DNA from: Monoplex corrugatus
Taxonomy: Eukaryota > Mollusca > Gastropoda > Littorinimorpha > Ranellidae
Assembly: GCA_030674185.1 (NCBI GenBank)
Contig: CM060312.1
Coordinates: 26,000,359-26,064,358, forward strand
Reading direction: 5' to 3'
Length of the DNA stretch: 64,000 nt
The notes beneath the pieces were generated by a model. It was given only the letters and a program-made list of their open reading frames with translations. It made no database searches and had not been told where the DNA came from. Each line of letters begins with the position of its first letter. Position 1 is the stretch's first letter. Of the stretch, positions 30,884-51,789 are shown in pieces. The position numbers and the translations under genes were made by a program.

Positions 30884-32583
30884 TTTCTTTCTTTCTTTCT
30901 TTCATCTGCCGCTGGTGCCCTTCGGCGTCGCGGGGAGACACAGACGTCTGTCTGCAGCAAGGCGGGAGGCTTGATAGAGTGACAGGTCATGGGCTCGCAG
31001 GGTGTCAGCCACGGAGTCGCTCCATCGTCTCCGTGGTCTACCTCTGGCTTTCCAGCCAGTGTATCTGGTGGTGTATGCCCGTAGGGCCGGTTGGTCGGGC
31101 GGCATTCTGGTGATGTGACCAAACCACCTGATCCTTTGTTGTTCGACATGGTGGAGAATTGGTGTTAGTCCGACCATGTTTCTGATCACCTCATTCTTGA
31201 TCTTGTCGCGTCTGGTCTTGTTGACAGCTTTTCTCAGGCAGCGCATTTCACATGTGACCAATTTTCTCTCTAAGGCTTTTGTTAGGGCCCATGTCTGACA
31301 CTGGTATGTGAGTGTTGGAACGAAGATGGCGTTGATGAGTTTTGCCTTGGTGCTCACTGGGATGCTGGGATATTTCAGAAGGGGGGCGAGTTGGTAACTG
31401 ACTGCGTTCGCTTTCTGGCATCTTGTTTCTATCTCTCTGTCCAATTTTCCATCTTCAGTGAAGAGGCTGCCAAGGTATTTAAATTCTTTGGTCTGTTTCA
31501 GCTGGGTGCCGTTGATGTTGATGTCCAGCTTTCCTGGATTTCTGCTGACAGACATAACTTCTGTTTTGTTGATACTGATCTTCATATCATACTTCTCGCA
31601 GCTTGTGTTGAGTTGGTCTGTGTGTTCTTGAAGAGCTGCTTTGTTCTGATTCATCAAGGACTGGTCGTCAGCAAATAATAGTTCGTTCAGGGCCTCCAGA
31701 TCTGGATTGGCTTCCTTTGTAATCTGGTCCATGTAGATCACGAAGAGAAGGGGAGAGAGTACGCAGCCTTGCCTGACCCCTGATGTAACCGGGAACCAGT
31801 CCGATGTTCCACTGGCTGTTCGGACTGCGCTCCTACTGTTGGCATAGATTGCTCTGATGTTATCAAGCAACTGCCCCTTCACGTCGTACTGCTCCAGGAT
31901 CTTCCAGAGCTTGTCTCTGTTGACTCGGTCAAAAGCTTTTTCTTGATCAACGAATACTGTATGCAGGTCTTGGTTGTATTCGATGGCTCTTTCACACAGC
32001 TGTCGGAGTGCGAAAATGGCATCTGTGCACCCTCTTCCTTTCCGAAAGCCAAACTGGGCATTGCTCAGTAGGTGTTCTGCTTTGGCTCTTGTGCGCTGTT
32101 CCAGAATCTTTGCATACATTTTCCCTACATGGCTGAGAAGTGAAATGCCTCTGTATGTGCTGCAGTCTTTCTTGCTGCCCTTCTTCTTCCAAATTGGCAC
32201 CACTATTGCATTTTGCCAGTCCATTGGTACTTTCCTCTCTTCCCATGCTTTCTGGAAGATGATGGTGAGCCACTTAACTCCCGTTTCTCCGCATGCAAGG
32301 ATGGCTTCAGTTGTTATGCCATCATTGCCTGCTGCTTTGCCCTTTGGGCTGGTCTTAATTGCTTTTCGTGTTTCTGCTTCAAGGATTTGGGGCTCTAACT
32401 GGTCTTTATAGCGTGGTGAGAACTGGGAGCTGGAAGCCTGGACTCCAGATGGGTTTAAAAGGTCTTTAAAATAGTCTTCCCATCTTTTCAGAATTTCCTC
32501 TTCTTTGTGTAGTGCCTCTCCATTTGCATCATTCACTACTGTTGTTGGGTTGAATGGCTCATCTCTTACTCTCATCGTCTTCA
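30884..32583 (-). mobile_element. LINE F, 5'-truncated, inserted in the Penelope-like element
   Basis: It is flanked by the 10-bp duplication CACCACAGTC at 30874-30883 and 32584-32593. The 3' tail is (GAAA)n on the minus strand, seen as TTTC repeats at 30885-30903. The open part encodes RT and C-terminus without a stop. Related fragments lie at 40855-41215 and 63785-64000. Confidence 0.93.
30902..32583 (-). CDS. LINE F reverse transcriptase (open, 5'-truncated)
   Basis: The minus-strand frame is open for about 560 residues within the LINE. Motifs in order are PKGKAAGNDGITTEAI, STYRGISLLSHVGKMYAKIL, NAQFGFRKGRGCTDAIFAL, HTVFVDQEKAFDRVNRDKLW with the catalytic Asp, GVRQGCVLSPLLFVIYMDQI, and ELLFADDQSLM with the paired catalytic Asp. 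Post-RT motifs follow: FKYLGSLFTEDGKLDREIET, CLRKAVNKTRRDKIKNEVIR, RIRWFGHITRMPPDQPALRA and ARGRPRRRWSDSVADTL, then a C-terminus rich in R and P. The endonuclease is lost by 5' truncation. The frame continues upstream to 32737 only because it runs into Penelope sequence. The lack of stops suggests a young insertion. It cannot move by itself without the endonuclease. Confidence 0.9.
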
Positions 32584-32593
32584 CACCACAGTC

Positions 32594-32938
32594 AAAGGTC
32601 CCAAATCTCATATGAAAATTACAAAACATTTCAACTGTCAAACGTATAACATTGTCTACGTGATCAGCTGCTCTAAATATTCTCAACTGTGTATGGGTGA
32701 AACTGGACGTACCCTTGATACACGTTTCAAAGAACACTTGGCTGATATGTCATCAAAGGGATAAAACTATCCCAAATCATTTCAACCAATCAGACCACTC
32801 AATCAATGACATCCGAGTGAAAGGTTTGTGGCTTCTATACAATAACAGCACCATAGACAGGAAAGACAGAGAATCCCATCTCATAAATAAACTTGGAACA
32901 CCCAAACCATATGGTCTCAATGACAAACCATAAATAAT
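32594..32938 (+). pseudogene. GIY-YIG endonuclease domain of the Penelope-like element
   Basis: It reads KGPKSHMKITKHFNCQTYNI, then the GIY-like strand NIVYVISCSKY, the YIG-like LCMGETGRTLDTRFKEHLAD (conserved Arg and His), and after a frame change VKGLWLLYNNSTIDRKDRES and HLINKLGTPKPYGLND (catalytic Glu and Asn context). A GIY-YIG domain fused after the RT is typical of the Penelope/Neptune/Poseidon group. One frameshift near 32760 inactivates it. The preceding residues KPKCRTCPFLEHSHHS are at 30836-30883, between the two LINE insertions. Confidence 0.88.
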
Positions 32939-33204
32939 TAATTACGCAACAGAATTCAGGAATGCCTTTCATGTTTCTTCCTGTTCCCAGGTCTATTGGA
33001 TTCGTTGCACTGGGCACGATCCACTCCCGTCAGCCTTACCTCTTGGTTATAGCCCTGGACCCTCTTCAGAACAGGGCAATACCGATATGGCATGTCCACT
33101 TTTCTAATTGCAGAACTTATCTCACTTCCCCTTTGACATCATAGTTGCCTCCCCTCTCCCCACTTCTTACCACTGCTCATAGGCACATTGGCATTCCATT
33201 TGGT

Positions 33205-33380
33205 CCCTTTTTATCCACTGGACGAGAAAGTTTCAGTTTTTTGTTATTATCCGTTGTTTGGTGTCTGTTTGTGATCGTGCATTCACGCTTGACAAAGGAC
33301 GGTTGGCCGAAAATTTGCGCTTGTCTTGTCTTGTTGTATTGAATACGCGTTCTTTTTGGTTTACTTGTTCTTCTGGTTCC
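33205..33380 (+). repeat. right terminal direct repeat (pLTR) of the Penelope-like element
   Basis: It matches 24254-24431 and ends just before the duplicated target CATTGTTGAATC at 33383-33394. See the left repeat for the shared blocks. Confidence 0.9.
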
Positions 33381-33382
33381 TT

Positions 33383-34229
33383 CATTGTTGAATCACTTGG
33401 GTTTTTAAAAGCGTGTGACGTGCCCGTTGGGTACCGAGAGAGCTGACTACCGAAAGCAAGACTGACAGGGTCAACACCTGCAGTGAACTTCTTGAACAAA
33501 GTCAAAGAGACAACACCTTCTTTGGAAGGCTCGTTACCGGTGATGAAACATGGATTCACCATTATGAACTGGAATCAAAGAGGCAGTCAATGAAATGGCA
33601 CCACACTACGTCATCAAAACCGAAAAAGTTCGAGACGGAAAAGTCAGCTGGAAAAATCATGGCGACTGTCTTTTGGGATGCTCAAGGTGTCATTCTGGTT
33701 TATTTCTTGCCAAGAGGAGAAACAATAAACTCTGAGGCATACATTAAGACCCTGACGAGGCTTAAAGCAAGAATCCGACAATTGAGACCCAACTTGCAAA
33801 TCGATAATGTCCTCTTTCAGCATGACAATACTCGATCACACACAAGCATCAGGACAAGGGAGACAATGGCCTCATTCGGGTGGACAACTTTACTGCATCC
33901 TCCATACTCACCAGACTTAGCGCCTTCAGACTATCATCTCTTCGGGCCCTTGAAAGAGGGTTTGAGAGGCAAACATTATGCCACTGATGAGGAAGTGAAA
34001 GCTGCAGTGAAGACGTGGCTCCAAGCACAGTCAACAGAATTTTACGAGGCAGGGATACATGCCCTCATTGGAAGGTGGAACATAGCTTTTGAGAGAAACG
34101 GTGACTATGATGAGAAGTAGGGATGTGATCCCCAGAGGACCAGCTTCATTTTGATGTATGATACATGTTCCTGTGTTGGTAATTGTTCCTCTACTGAAGA
34201 AAAAGGAATTACGTTTTGACTCACCCTCG
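33383..34229 (+). mobile_element. mariner transposon, 3' part with terminal inverted repeat
   Basis: It continues the mariner interrupted at 24253. The reading frame joins as SAYNIV then ESLGF across the target site. The right TIR TTTTGACTCACCCTCG ends at 34229 and is followed by TA. Confidence 0.9.
33404..34120 (+). pseudogene. mariner transposase, catalytic part (D,D34D)
   Basis: It reads RARWVPRELT, then RLVTGDETWIHHYELESKRQ with the first Asp (near 33537), MATVFWDAQGVILVYFLPRG, LFQHDNTRSHTSI with the second Asp (near 33823), and HPPYSPDLAPSDYHLFGPLK with the third Asp (near 33928). Thirty-four residues separate the last two Asp, the D,D34D signature of mariner. The C-terminus ends ERNGDYDEK-stop at 34120. 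A TGA stop near 33415 and the split from the N-terminal half abolish function. The catalytic half itself is well preserved. Confidence 0.92.
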
Positions 34230-34231
34230 TA

Positions 34232-36640
34232 TGTTAGCTGTAAGAGTCCATGTTTTGCAAGTGTACAAGAAAATGGACGTGACTTAAGTGCATCAGTCTT
34301 ACTTTAGAGTTGCACGAGATGTTGTTGTCTTTCCATACTGATTTCAGTCTTGTGTGCGTTGTTGTTGTTGTTGTTGTTGTCGTTTATGCAATCCTTGAAA
34401 CCGCTTCAGGTTTTGAGCCTTCATCGTGACAGCTGTTATCCTCTGACCTGGATATTAGTGTTGGTGCTATAGGTGTGGTTGATCATCAGCTTGGTCTTCT
34501 TGGCACTAATCTCCATTCCGCAGACTGTTGCATGTCGCCTCAGTATCTGATTCCTATTTACGTCGAGCCAAGCTATCAATGTCATCAACAAAACGTAGGT
34601 TGGTGATTGTCCTGCAGCCAGTACTGACTGTTCTGGTGCGTCAGTCATAATTCGTTCAAGGAAGGTGAAAATAAACAGTCCTGTTTTAACTCCAACTTTC
34701 CTTTAGAACCAGTCACCAGTGTTGCCACTAATGAAAGCTGTGCTTGTGGTCTTGTCGTAGAAGCGTTCTGTCACTTTGATCAAGCTGGAGTTGATGTTAT
34801 AATTCTTCATGGCAGGCCATAAGGCTGCATGCCAAACACTGTCAAACGCCTTTTAAGAGTCTATGAAAACATGGTAGAGGTCCTGCTAAAGTTGAAGTAT
34901 TTCTCATAGAATATTCTGAGGCTGAAGATCTGTTTAGTGGTGCTTCTCCCTGCTCTGAAGTCTGCTTAGTCCTCCAGTTTGATATTTTCTGCTTGAGGCT
35001 TCAGTCTTATTCAATAGGATCTTCGACATGGTTATTCTGTGGTGGCTGGTAAGACTAATAGTGTCATACTCCGGCACAACTGAAATTTGCCTTCTTGGGT
35101 TGAGTGGTGAACAAGGATTGTGTCCATGGTGTAGGCCATTCCCCAATCTGCTGGGTCTTGTTTCAAATTGTTGCAAAGGTGGTGATGATCGTATTTCTCT
35201 TGCTGGAATCAATTCTGTTGTAACGCTATCTACCACCTGCTGATTTCCCTTTCTAAAGCGACTTCACTGCTGCTTCTACTTCACAGAGAATGATGTAACC
35301 ATCTTACATGGTAGAGGAAGGTACATTCAGCACCGCACTATCTCCTGTGACTCTGTAACTGTACTTCTCAGAGCAGTGTTCTTTCCATCGCTTGAAGATG
35401 TCCTGTTCTTCTGAGAGACATATACTTGTCTTGTTTTAAATGGTTGAACAACGTTCTTCTTTTGTATTTGTTAGCGCTTCCATTGTGTGGTATGTTTTCT
35501 GGTTGTTTCTGCTCAGATTCTTTTCTATTTCACAGCAATGTTCATCAGTCAGTTTTCTTTTTGCTTTTTGCGTGTTTGTTTTATCCTGTAGTTGATTTTT
35601 TTTGGTTTCATTTAGCTCACTCAACTTCTTCTTCTCTCCTTCTTCAGTATTCTTGTCCTGTTACACATGTGGAGAATGTCAGCAGTGACCTAAGGTTTTC
35701 TTTACTGGAGCATATTTGCCAAATGTTTCTCTGGCAGCATTGGTCGCTGCTGTGTTGAAGGTGGTGATGAATATGTCTGTTTTTGTATCATCTTTAGCAT
35801 CAAAAAGAGTCAGTGGAGCAAATTTCCCATCGATCCTTGCCTGGAAGGCTTCAGCTATCTCCGGAACCATAAGTTTTTTTTATATCAAACTTGATTCTTG
35901 AATGCTTCAGTTAATTGATGTCCTTAAACAGAGGTGAAAGGTTGTATGGTCACTTTCCAATGTCAGCTCCTGGAAAATTACTTTGTCTTGGCAATGTTCG
36001 CACTTCACCATAAACGCTTCTTCACTAGAATGAAGTCAATATAGTTGTGATATTTGTAGCAGGGATTGATCCATTCTGTCTGCTTGATGCTTTATAAGGG
36101 GCCAAAAGTATCTGCCAGCATGAGGTTGTCATATCTGGCGAATCCCAGGAGTCTGAACTCTTATTTCTCTCCACATTACACTGCAGTCTTCGTGTGCTTT
36201 GCCAGATCTTAGAGGCATTATCTTGACCTTGATGTTCCAGCCACCGTGCATTCTTGAAATGGCCTTTTGGGGGTTTTGGTCTGTGACTTCCTGCAGTTGC
36301 TCATAAAAATTTATGTCGTCATCATCGTAGTCTGATGTCGGGGCTTATGTTTGTATGATGGTAACATTGAAAGGGCAGCACTTACGCCGATGGTGATGAG
36401 CTGGCTGGAAACTGACCAATCCATTTAACAGTGTGTTCGTGATGTCCTTGTGGACGAGAAACCCTCACGCTCGTCAGCTTTGCCACCAACGTACACCTTG
36501 TGTGCCTCTTGCGTCGATATCTCATAACTAAGGATACAAAAACATACATAAAAACGGGCCTTAATTGTCTTCCAGCTGTATCTGTTCATTTCGTGTCTAA
36601 ATTGTTCTAGTTTTCCTACTGCTCTCAAAGCCCTGACGTT
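34232..36640 (-). mobile_element. LINE D, main part (outermost layer of the nest)
   Basis: Minus-strand fragments in 5' to 3' order are VGKLEQFRHEMNRYSWK near 36600, an endonuclease piece near 36330 (FNVTIIQT, then a DYDDDDINFYEQLQEVTDQN segment), and a linker near 35700-35870 (FNTAATNAARETFGKYAP). RT pieces follow: DLYHVFIDS-like near 34870, then NLRFVDDIDSLAR near 34563-34602 and MEISAKKTKLMINHT near 34500. The end TWTLTA at about 34240 joins to 23742 across the mariner. Many frameshifts show this is the oldest layer. A short (GTT)n lies at 34359-34381. Confidence 0.82.
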
Positions 36641-36644
36641 GATA

Positions 36645-37075
36645 ATTCTGATAATTGGAAATTCTGTGCTAGAAACATTAACTTTTCTGTCACTCTGTTT
36701 GTTTCTGTCTTCCTCCTTTGCATCTGTCATTTCTTCCTGTATCGTTTTTATGCCTTGCTGGTCCATTCACCTGTATGTGTTTTATAAAGCCTCACATACT
36801 TTCTCTTAGGATTGATAATCGGGTACATAAATAAAGTGCATTTTTGGCTCTAAGGAAATTTGATGTGCAGAAGCAATTTAGGCATTTAGGCCCTTTTTAT
36901 GTATGTTTATTGTCCTTAGCTGTGTTTATGTTTATATTCAGGTTTGTTTTTTGTTTTGTTATTTTCAATCCCCTGGCAATAAATTGGACGGGATGGTCAA
37001 CGCTACGGACATGTCCTTAGATTATGGGCGCAAATGTGTTGATATGTGTACTTTATTTTATTTTCCAGATTTTGT
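36645..37075 (+). repeat. dispersed element N, plus copy
   Basis: It matches the family at 1840-3080: 'attggaaattctgtgctaga', 'gtccattcacctgtatgtgt', 'gtgcatttttggctctaagg', 'ggtcaacgctacggacatgt' and 'ccttagattatgggcgc'. It is directly beside the 5' end of LINE D. No open frame is shared between copies. Confidence 0.8.
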
Positions 37076-37091
37076 GTGTGCGTACGTGTGT

Positions 37092-37160
<69 letters not shown>

Positions 37161-37192
37161 CTGTGTGTGTGCGTTTGTGTGTGTGTGTGTGC

Positions 37193-37223
<31 letters not shown>

Positions 37224-37251
37224 TGTGTGATTCATATGTTTATCGTGGTGT

Positions 37252-37283
<32 letters not shown>

Positions 37284-37292
37284 GTGTGTGTG

Positions 37293-37341
<49 letters not shown>

Positions 37342-37342
37342 G
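37076..37342 (+). repeat. long (GT)n with (GC)n microsatellite
   Basis: Three GT blocks are interrupted by GCGCGCGCGCGC (37191-37206) and 'attcatatgtttatcgtgg'. It ends about 50 bp before exon 1 of the acyltransferase gene. Alternating purine-pyrimidine DNA of this kind can adopt Z-form in principle. Confidence 0.95.
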
Positions 37343-37392
37343 GTGTGATTTATATATTCTATTAATTTTTACTGACTGATTTATCAACAGAG

Positions 37393-47387
<9,995 letters not shown>

Positions 47388-47434
47388 AATGTCTGAAACA
47401 TACAGTGTCAATACTGCTGCTTGTTTTACCATTA

Positions 47435-47440
47435 AATAAA
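47435..47440 (+). terminator. polyadenylation signal of the GLYAT-like gene
   Basis: AATAAA occurs 48 bp after the stop codon, with further AATAAAA-like copies at 47445-47465. The exact cleavage site is unknown. Confidence 0.6.
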
Positions 47441-47589
47441 AAAATAAAATGAAATAAAATAAATAAACGCCGAGATGTAAACTTCATTTTTTAAATGAAT
47501 TCAACCGAGATCTGGTAATTCGGTTGTAGGTGGATCTAGGGAATGAAGCGCAACTTATTTTGTCTTCTTTTCAAATCTGTGTTGGACTT

Positions 47590-47597
47590 GCTCTCTC

Positions 47598-47645
<48 letters not shown>

Positions 47646-47690
47646 CTCTCTTCTCTCTCTCTTCCTCTCTCTCTCTCTCTCTCTCTCTCA
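47590..47690. repeat. (TC)n microsatellite
   Basis: CTCTCT is interrupted by CCCC and TTCC groups. Confidence 0.95.
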
Positions 47691-47694
47691 AAAC

Positions 47695-48425
47695 TTGAAC
47701 GTGCATGCAGTACATGGTAAGCCTATGAATTTTGTTGTTTTGTTGTATCATTTTAATTATTTGATGGAAAATACACAAATATATCATGCAGACTTTACCT
47801 ATGCTTTTTAGTAATCTTGATTGTAGTTCTTCAAGCGGGTTCACCAGAGATCTGGGACAGATTCCAGAGTGCCTCTGTCACGGAGATAGCCATATAATTC
47901 TTGACTGCCATATTGAAAGTGTATGATCAAACAACAATTTGATTTTAAATTCGTGAGAGGGAAAGCCGAGGGCAAGTGGACTACACCTACGGAGAACTCT
48001 TACATAATCTGTTTTTCTTTCTTTCGACTATGGCCTTATTATCTGCTGAAATCCTCTCAGGTGAAAATCAATATTGTCTTTTTGTGATCTGAAATGGCCG
48101 GTATTTTTCCTTTGCTGCCAAATGAAGTTTTGTTTTAAATTGTTATATTTCATTTGTAGTTTTAAAAATACCATTTCGCGCAGGTAATCTCAACTGTTGA
48201 CAATATTTTGAATAACCCTTTTGCTTTTGTTTTATTGTGGTTGCATTACCTGCTATGGCTGCGCTTTCGACAATATCATGTACGCCTATTGATTGTTGTA
48301 TTGTAACCAAGTGAGCATCGATATTCGAATTTATCACCATATTGATAATGCACATTCTGATTCAGTTTTGTTTTCATGAAAGGGAGTTTCCCAGGCAGGT
48401 GACATCACATACTGACAATTGGTAA
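47695..48425. other. no recognisable gene
   Basis: Mixed AT-rich sequence. No domain, repeat copy or exon-like feature is recognised on either strand. Confidence 0.5.
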
Positions 48426-48439
48426 ACAATCTTTTTTCC

Positions 48440-48550
48440 CCCTTTTTTTGTGTGTGTGTGTGTGTTGTTTTTTTGTTTTGTGTTGTTGTTTTTTTGGTTG
48501 TTTTTTGTTGTTGTTGTTGTTGTTGTTTTTTGTTGTTGTTGTTGTTCATT
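48440..48550. repeat. (GT)n and (GTT)n T-rich tract
   Basis: GT run at 48449-48466, then GTTGTT blocks to 48546. Confidence 0.9.
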
Positions 48551-48684
48551 ATAGTGTTCTTGTCTGCTGATGCCGCTCTCAGACAGAACTGTCATCTTTT
48601 TGTGGTCTATGCTCAGCTCATAGCAAGTCTGCGGTTACCATGTTGAATGTCGTTATTTGAATTATTTTCGTTTTATTTTAATTT

Positions 48685-48763
48685 CGATTTATTTATTTAT
48701 TTATTTATCTATTTATTTATTTATTTAAATTTTTTTGTTTTGATTTTATATTTATTATTATTT

Positions 48764-48858
<95 letters not shown>

Positions 48859-48925
48859 TGATAGATACAGACAGACAGACAACAGACAGACAAACAAACA
48901 AACAAACAGACAGACAGAGAGAGCT
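48685..48925. repeat. (ATTT)n, (GT)n, (ACAG)n and (AAAC)n compound microsatellite
   Basis: ATTT units at 48687-48727, about 45 GT units at 48767-48857, then CAGACAGA and AACAAACA blocks to 48920. Confidence 0.95.
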
Positions 48926-48929
48926 CTCT

Positions 48930-49200
48930 ATCAGGCATTTATCCATTGACAGTCTTTAACATTTTCCCTTTTTCTGCCTTCAGATGAAAGTGTTACTGCA
49001 CTGCACTGGATACGCTTGATCATTCCATTTTGCCTTGAATTTTGTTTTAAACTGTGAGATCAGTGAGCGCACCCAATTCGCCCTGGTTCTGTTCTGGGAC
49101 TTCCATCTGAAACTGTTGGGTAATGGTAGGGGGGGAGATTTAGTGGTGGTGGCTGACTTTTGTTTTTGCAATGTATTCACAGCTCCTGTCTGATATAACT
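48930..49200. other. no recognisable gene
   Basis: Short unique-looking sequence with a G7 run near 49129. Nothing is recognised. Confidence 0.5.
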
Positions 49201-49249
49201 AGTGTACATGATTATGATTGATTGATTGATGATTATGATTTGCACAACC

Positions 49250-49690
49250 CAGTCAATGCCCAAACATGCCTGCGCATTTGGGTATTGACCGGGGGGGGGG
49301 GGGGGGGGGGGGGGGTCTGTCATGTGAGACGAGTGTAAACAGAATAGCTAGTTGTGTTGTGATTCGGACCTTTAATTATTTGCTTATTTACTTTATATGT
49401 ATGTTCCTTTTTTTGAAGGTAAGATACACACATACACATGTCATTTACATGTAACCAAGATTATTCCAGCGGTCGGCTGATAAAATACTAGTACAAAATA
49501 TAGACTAGGTAAAACATAGTCTAGGTAGGGCCTCAAGACCTGGCCATCTCATGGGTATATGTGCAGGCTTAAGGATTCAGCCATGATCACCATACACATG
49601 GCTCCTGTGACGTTAGTGCATATGGAATTCGTTCCGAGCGCGGAGACGTCATCTTGAGAAACTGAAACTGAAACACAAACATGTAAATGA
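49250..49690 (+). repeat. SINE-like repeat family S, uninterrupted copy
   Basis: It starts with 'catttgggtattgaccgggg' and a G-run of about 24 (49291-49315), then 'ctgtcatgtgagacgagtgt', 'gaaggtaagatacacacata', 'agactaggtaaaacatagtc' and the end 'ttgagaaactgaaactgaaa'. It serves as the reference for the interrupted copies at 4693-5245 and 19365-19895. Confidence 0.85.
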
Positions 49691-49754
49691 CTAAGGACTG
49701 TCAAAAGTTTTTCACCAGGTAATTTCTCTTAGTTCATAGTGCTACGACATACGT

Positions 49755-50470
49755 GTATGATGGATGAATAGCGACTACCTAAAATTGAATTCAGACAAAA
49801 TAGAAGTAATGCCTGTCGACACTACTATTCAACCTGGATGTGTTGGCTGCGAATGTGCAAAACATTGCTGGTCAGTCCTGACTTTTCCTTTCAAAACCAC
49901 TGTAAAATACTTTGGGAATGTCAGGGCTGAGTTAAATTTGCCTGTGCAGAATTAGAAGAAAATGTCACAGAAGCGGGATATATCATTGGAGAAGACTGGA
50001 GCTTATTACTTGACTCAAATATGGATTCACATATAAGTAATGCAAAAGCGAAGGATAAAGCTAGAAGATAATTAAAGCCTTGATATATGTCGCGACTAAA
50101 ATCCTACGTGTGTTTTATGGCAACAGCACTCTGTTACAAGAAGGCCTACTCTTTTCTGCTTACATCCCAATATTCATTATGTTGAAGAAGCTGATGGACA
50201 TGGATTTGGCATATCATCCAAAGAGATCTAGATAATATCACCCAGACTACCCTTCACTCACTGGACACCAAAATAAAGACCTCAAAACACCTGCCAACGA
50301 TCATTGGGAGACCTGATGGCCTTGACACTTACTTGGAGTTCCATACAGAAGTTGGCTCAGAAAAGAAAAGACAGAAGTGGAGACTCTCTGTTATTGTCCT
50401 ACATGCCATTGACATAATGGGTAATAAAGAAGAAAGAATCAGGAGGCTGTACAGCATACAGGATATGTAG
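49755..50470 (+). mobile_element. decayed LINE fragment, probably CR1/L2-like
   Basis: 'NSDYLKLNSDKIEVMPVDTT' at 49764-49825 matches the post-RT motif L-K-L-N-x-D-K-T-E of CR1/L2-like proteins. Later short matches (LLLDSNMDSHISNAKAK near 50006) fit the following region. Beyond about 50100 the identity is uncertain. Confidence 0.5.
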
Positions 50471-50581
50471 GGTTTAAGGTAGGCCTGTATATTCCGCCTT
50501 TTCTTCAGCATGTTGGTGTAAAAGACTGCTCATTAAAAAAAAAAGGAGGTGTTGTCTTTCATGTATGTGAATATGTGAATA

Positions 50582-50582
<1 letters not shown>

Positions 50583-50628
<46 letters not shown>

Positions 50629-50648
50629 TGTGTGTCTGTGTGTCTGTG
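50583..50648. repeat. (GT)n microsatellite
   Basis: About 22 GT units followed by GTCTGTGT. Confidence 0.95.
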
Positions 50649-50842
50649 CGCGTCCAAGTGATGTATGTAGGCCCCTCTATGTAATTATGTATATCTGTGT
50701 ATACCTGTACACCTGTACGTATTTGCACACACAAGAATGACACCTTCTTTGCTCATTAAAACTGCAAGTTTCATTAAAACAAAACTGAATACAAAAATCA
50801 AACGGACAGATTTAAAGATTGTTTTATTTCTATGGACAAGGA

Positions 50843-50859
50843 ACAACAACAACAACAAC

Positions 50860-50912
<53 letters not shown>

Positions 50913-50977
50913 CAAACAAACAAAACAAACAAACAAACAAACAAACAAACAAACAAACAAACAAAACAAAACAAAAA
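50843..50977. repeat. (CAA)n(CA)n(AAAC)n compound microsatellite
   Basis: AACAAC (50843-50860), about 24 CA units (50861-50910), then CAAACAAA units to 50970. Confidence 0.95.
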
Positions 50978-51238
50978 GAAAGCAAGAAGGACAGAGAAAC
51001 CTTCATACAAACAAAACCAGATCATCTCAGAAAGTAAAAGCGTAATTGTTTATTTGTAAGACTGAAAAATGAAAACAGAAAGTTAACATTTCAAATGATA
51101 CATGTCAATGTAATTGACAAACACTTTTAAAATGGATTCATTGTAATCCTTGCCAAAACCTTAACCACATCATAAGATCAATAACAATAAAAAGGATAAA
51201 AGCTAGTATGATTAATATCAATATTCAGATCTCTCTCT

Positions 51239-51240
51239 CT

Positions 51241-51286
<46 letters not shown>

Positions 51287-51307
51287 CACACACACACACA
51301 CAACAAA

Positions 51308-51389
<82 letters not shown>

Positions 51390-51520
51390 AGCGACAGTTT
51401 TTTGCACAACATTGCTCAACATTTAAAAATGAGTCTAAAACAATTCCGCCAGCACTCATGCATACACACACACACACACAGACACACACACAGACACACA
51501 CACACACACACACACACAAA
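51239..51520. repeat. (AC)n microsatellites, two blocks
   Basis: Block 1 at 51239-51384 is interrupted by ACAACAAACC. Block 2 is at 51463-51519. Confidence 0.95.
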
Positions 51521-51689
51521 TCTCTGAATATTTCCACTAAATTTATTCTCTTCACAGCTGAAATCCTGCTAACTTTGTGCACATGACAAATAGTCTTTTT
51601 TTTTTTCTTTCATTTTTGCTTTCAAATGAACATAAACAAATTAGTAAATTTTTTGTCAACAAAAACAATGCACAACAGTGAACTATTGT

Positions 51690-51785
51690 TTTTAACCCTT
51701 TCAATTCCTTAGATTATCCACCAGCTTTTCTGGAAAAATTGAAAAGCAGGTAGGATGAGGGTCAGAAGGTGAAGGCTCCTGAAGC
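51690..51785. repeat. degenerate CCCTTT palindromic element
   Basis: 'ttttaaccctttcaattcct' is followed by 'gattatccaccagcttttct' and 'gaaaagcaggtaggatgagg'. Its order and the core match 3129-3238, but the right arm is degraded. Confidence 0.5.
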
Positions 51786-51789
51786 TGAA

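Larger units (their letters stand above)
24254..33382 (+). mobile_element. Penelope-like element with GIY-YIG domain, inserted in mariner
   Basis: The element is flanked by the 12-bp target-site duplication CATTGTTGAATC (24242-24253 and 33383-33394). It has terminal direct repeats of about 175 bp (24254-24431 and 33205-33380), a Penelope-type RT (24947-27213) and a C-terminal GIY-YIG endonuclease (32594-32935). The frame is broken by LINE E (27223-30835) and LINE F (30884-32583). Without these two, the element is about 3.8 kb, a normal size for the group. RT plus GIY-YIG plus LTR-like direct repeats is diagnostic of Penelope-like elements. Confidence 0.93.

Noticed and set aside
30902..32737. 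A 611-codon single gene on the minus strand
   Set aside because: The first 50 or so codons are inverse Penelope sequence; only the part below 32584 belongs to LINE F.
24254..33382. LTR retrotransposon, suggested by terminal direct repeats
   Set aside because: The RT motifs and the GIY-YIG domain are Penelope-type. There is no protease, integrase, primer-binding site or TG...CA ends, so the repeats are Penelope pLTRs.
47536..47844. Glu/Arg-rich minus frame resembling a coiled coil
   Set aside because: The Glu/Arg stretch is the inverse (TC)n repeat.
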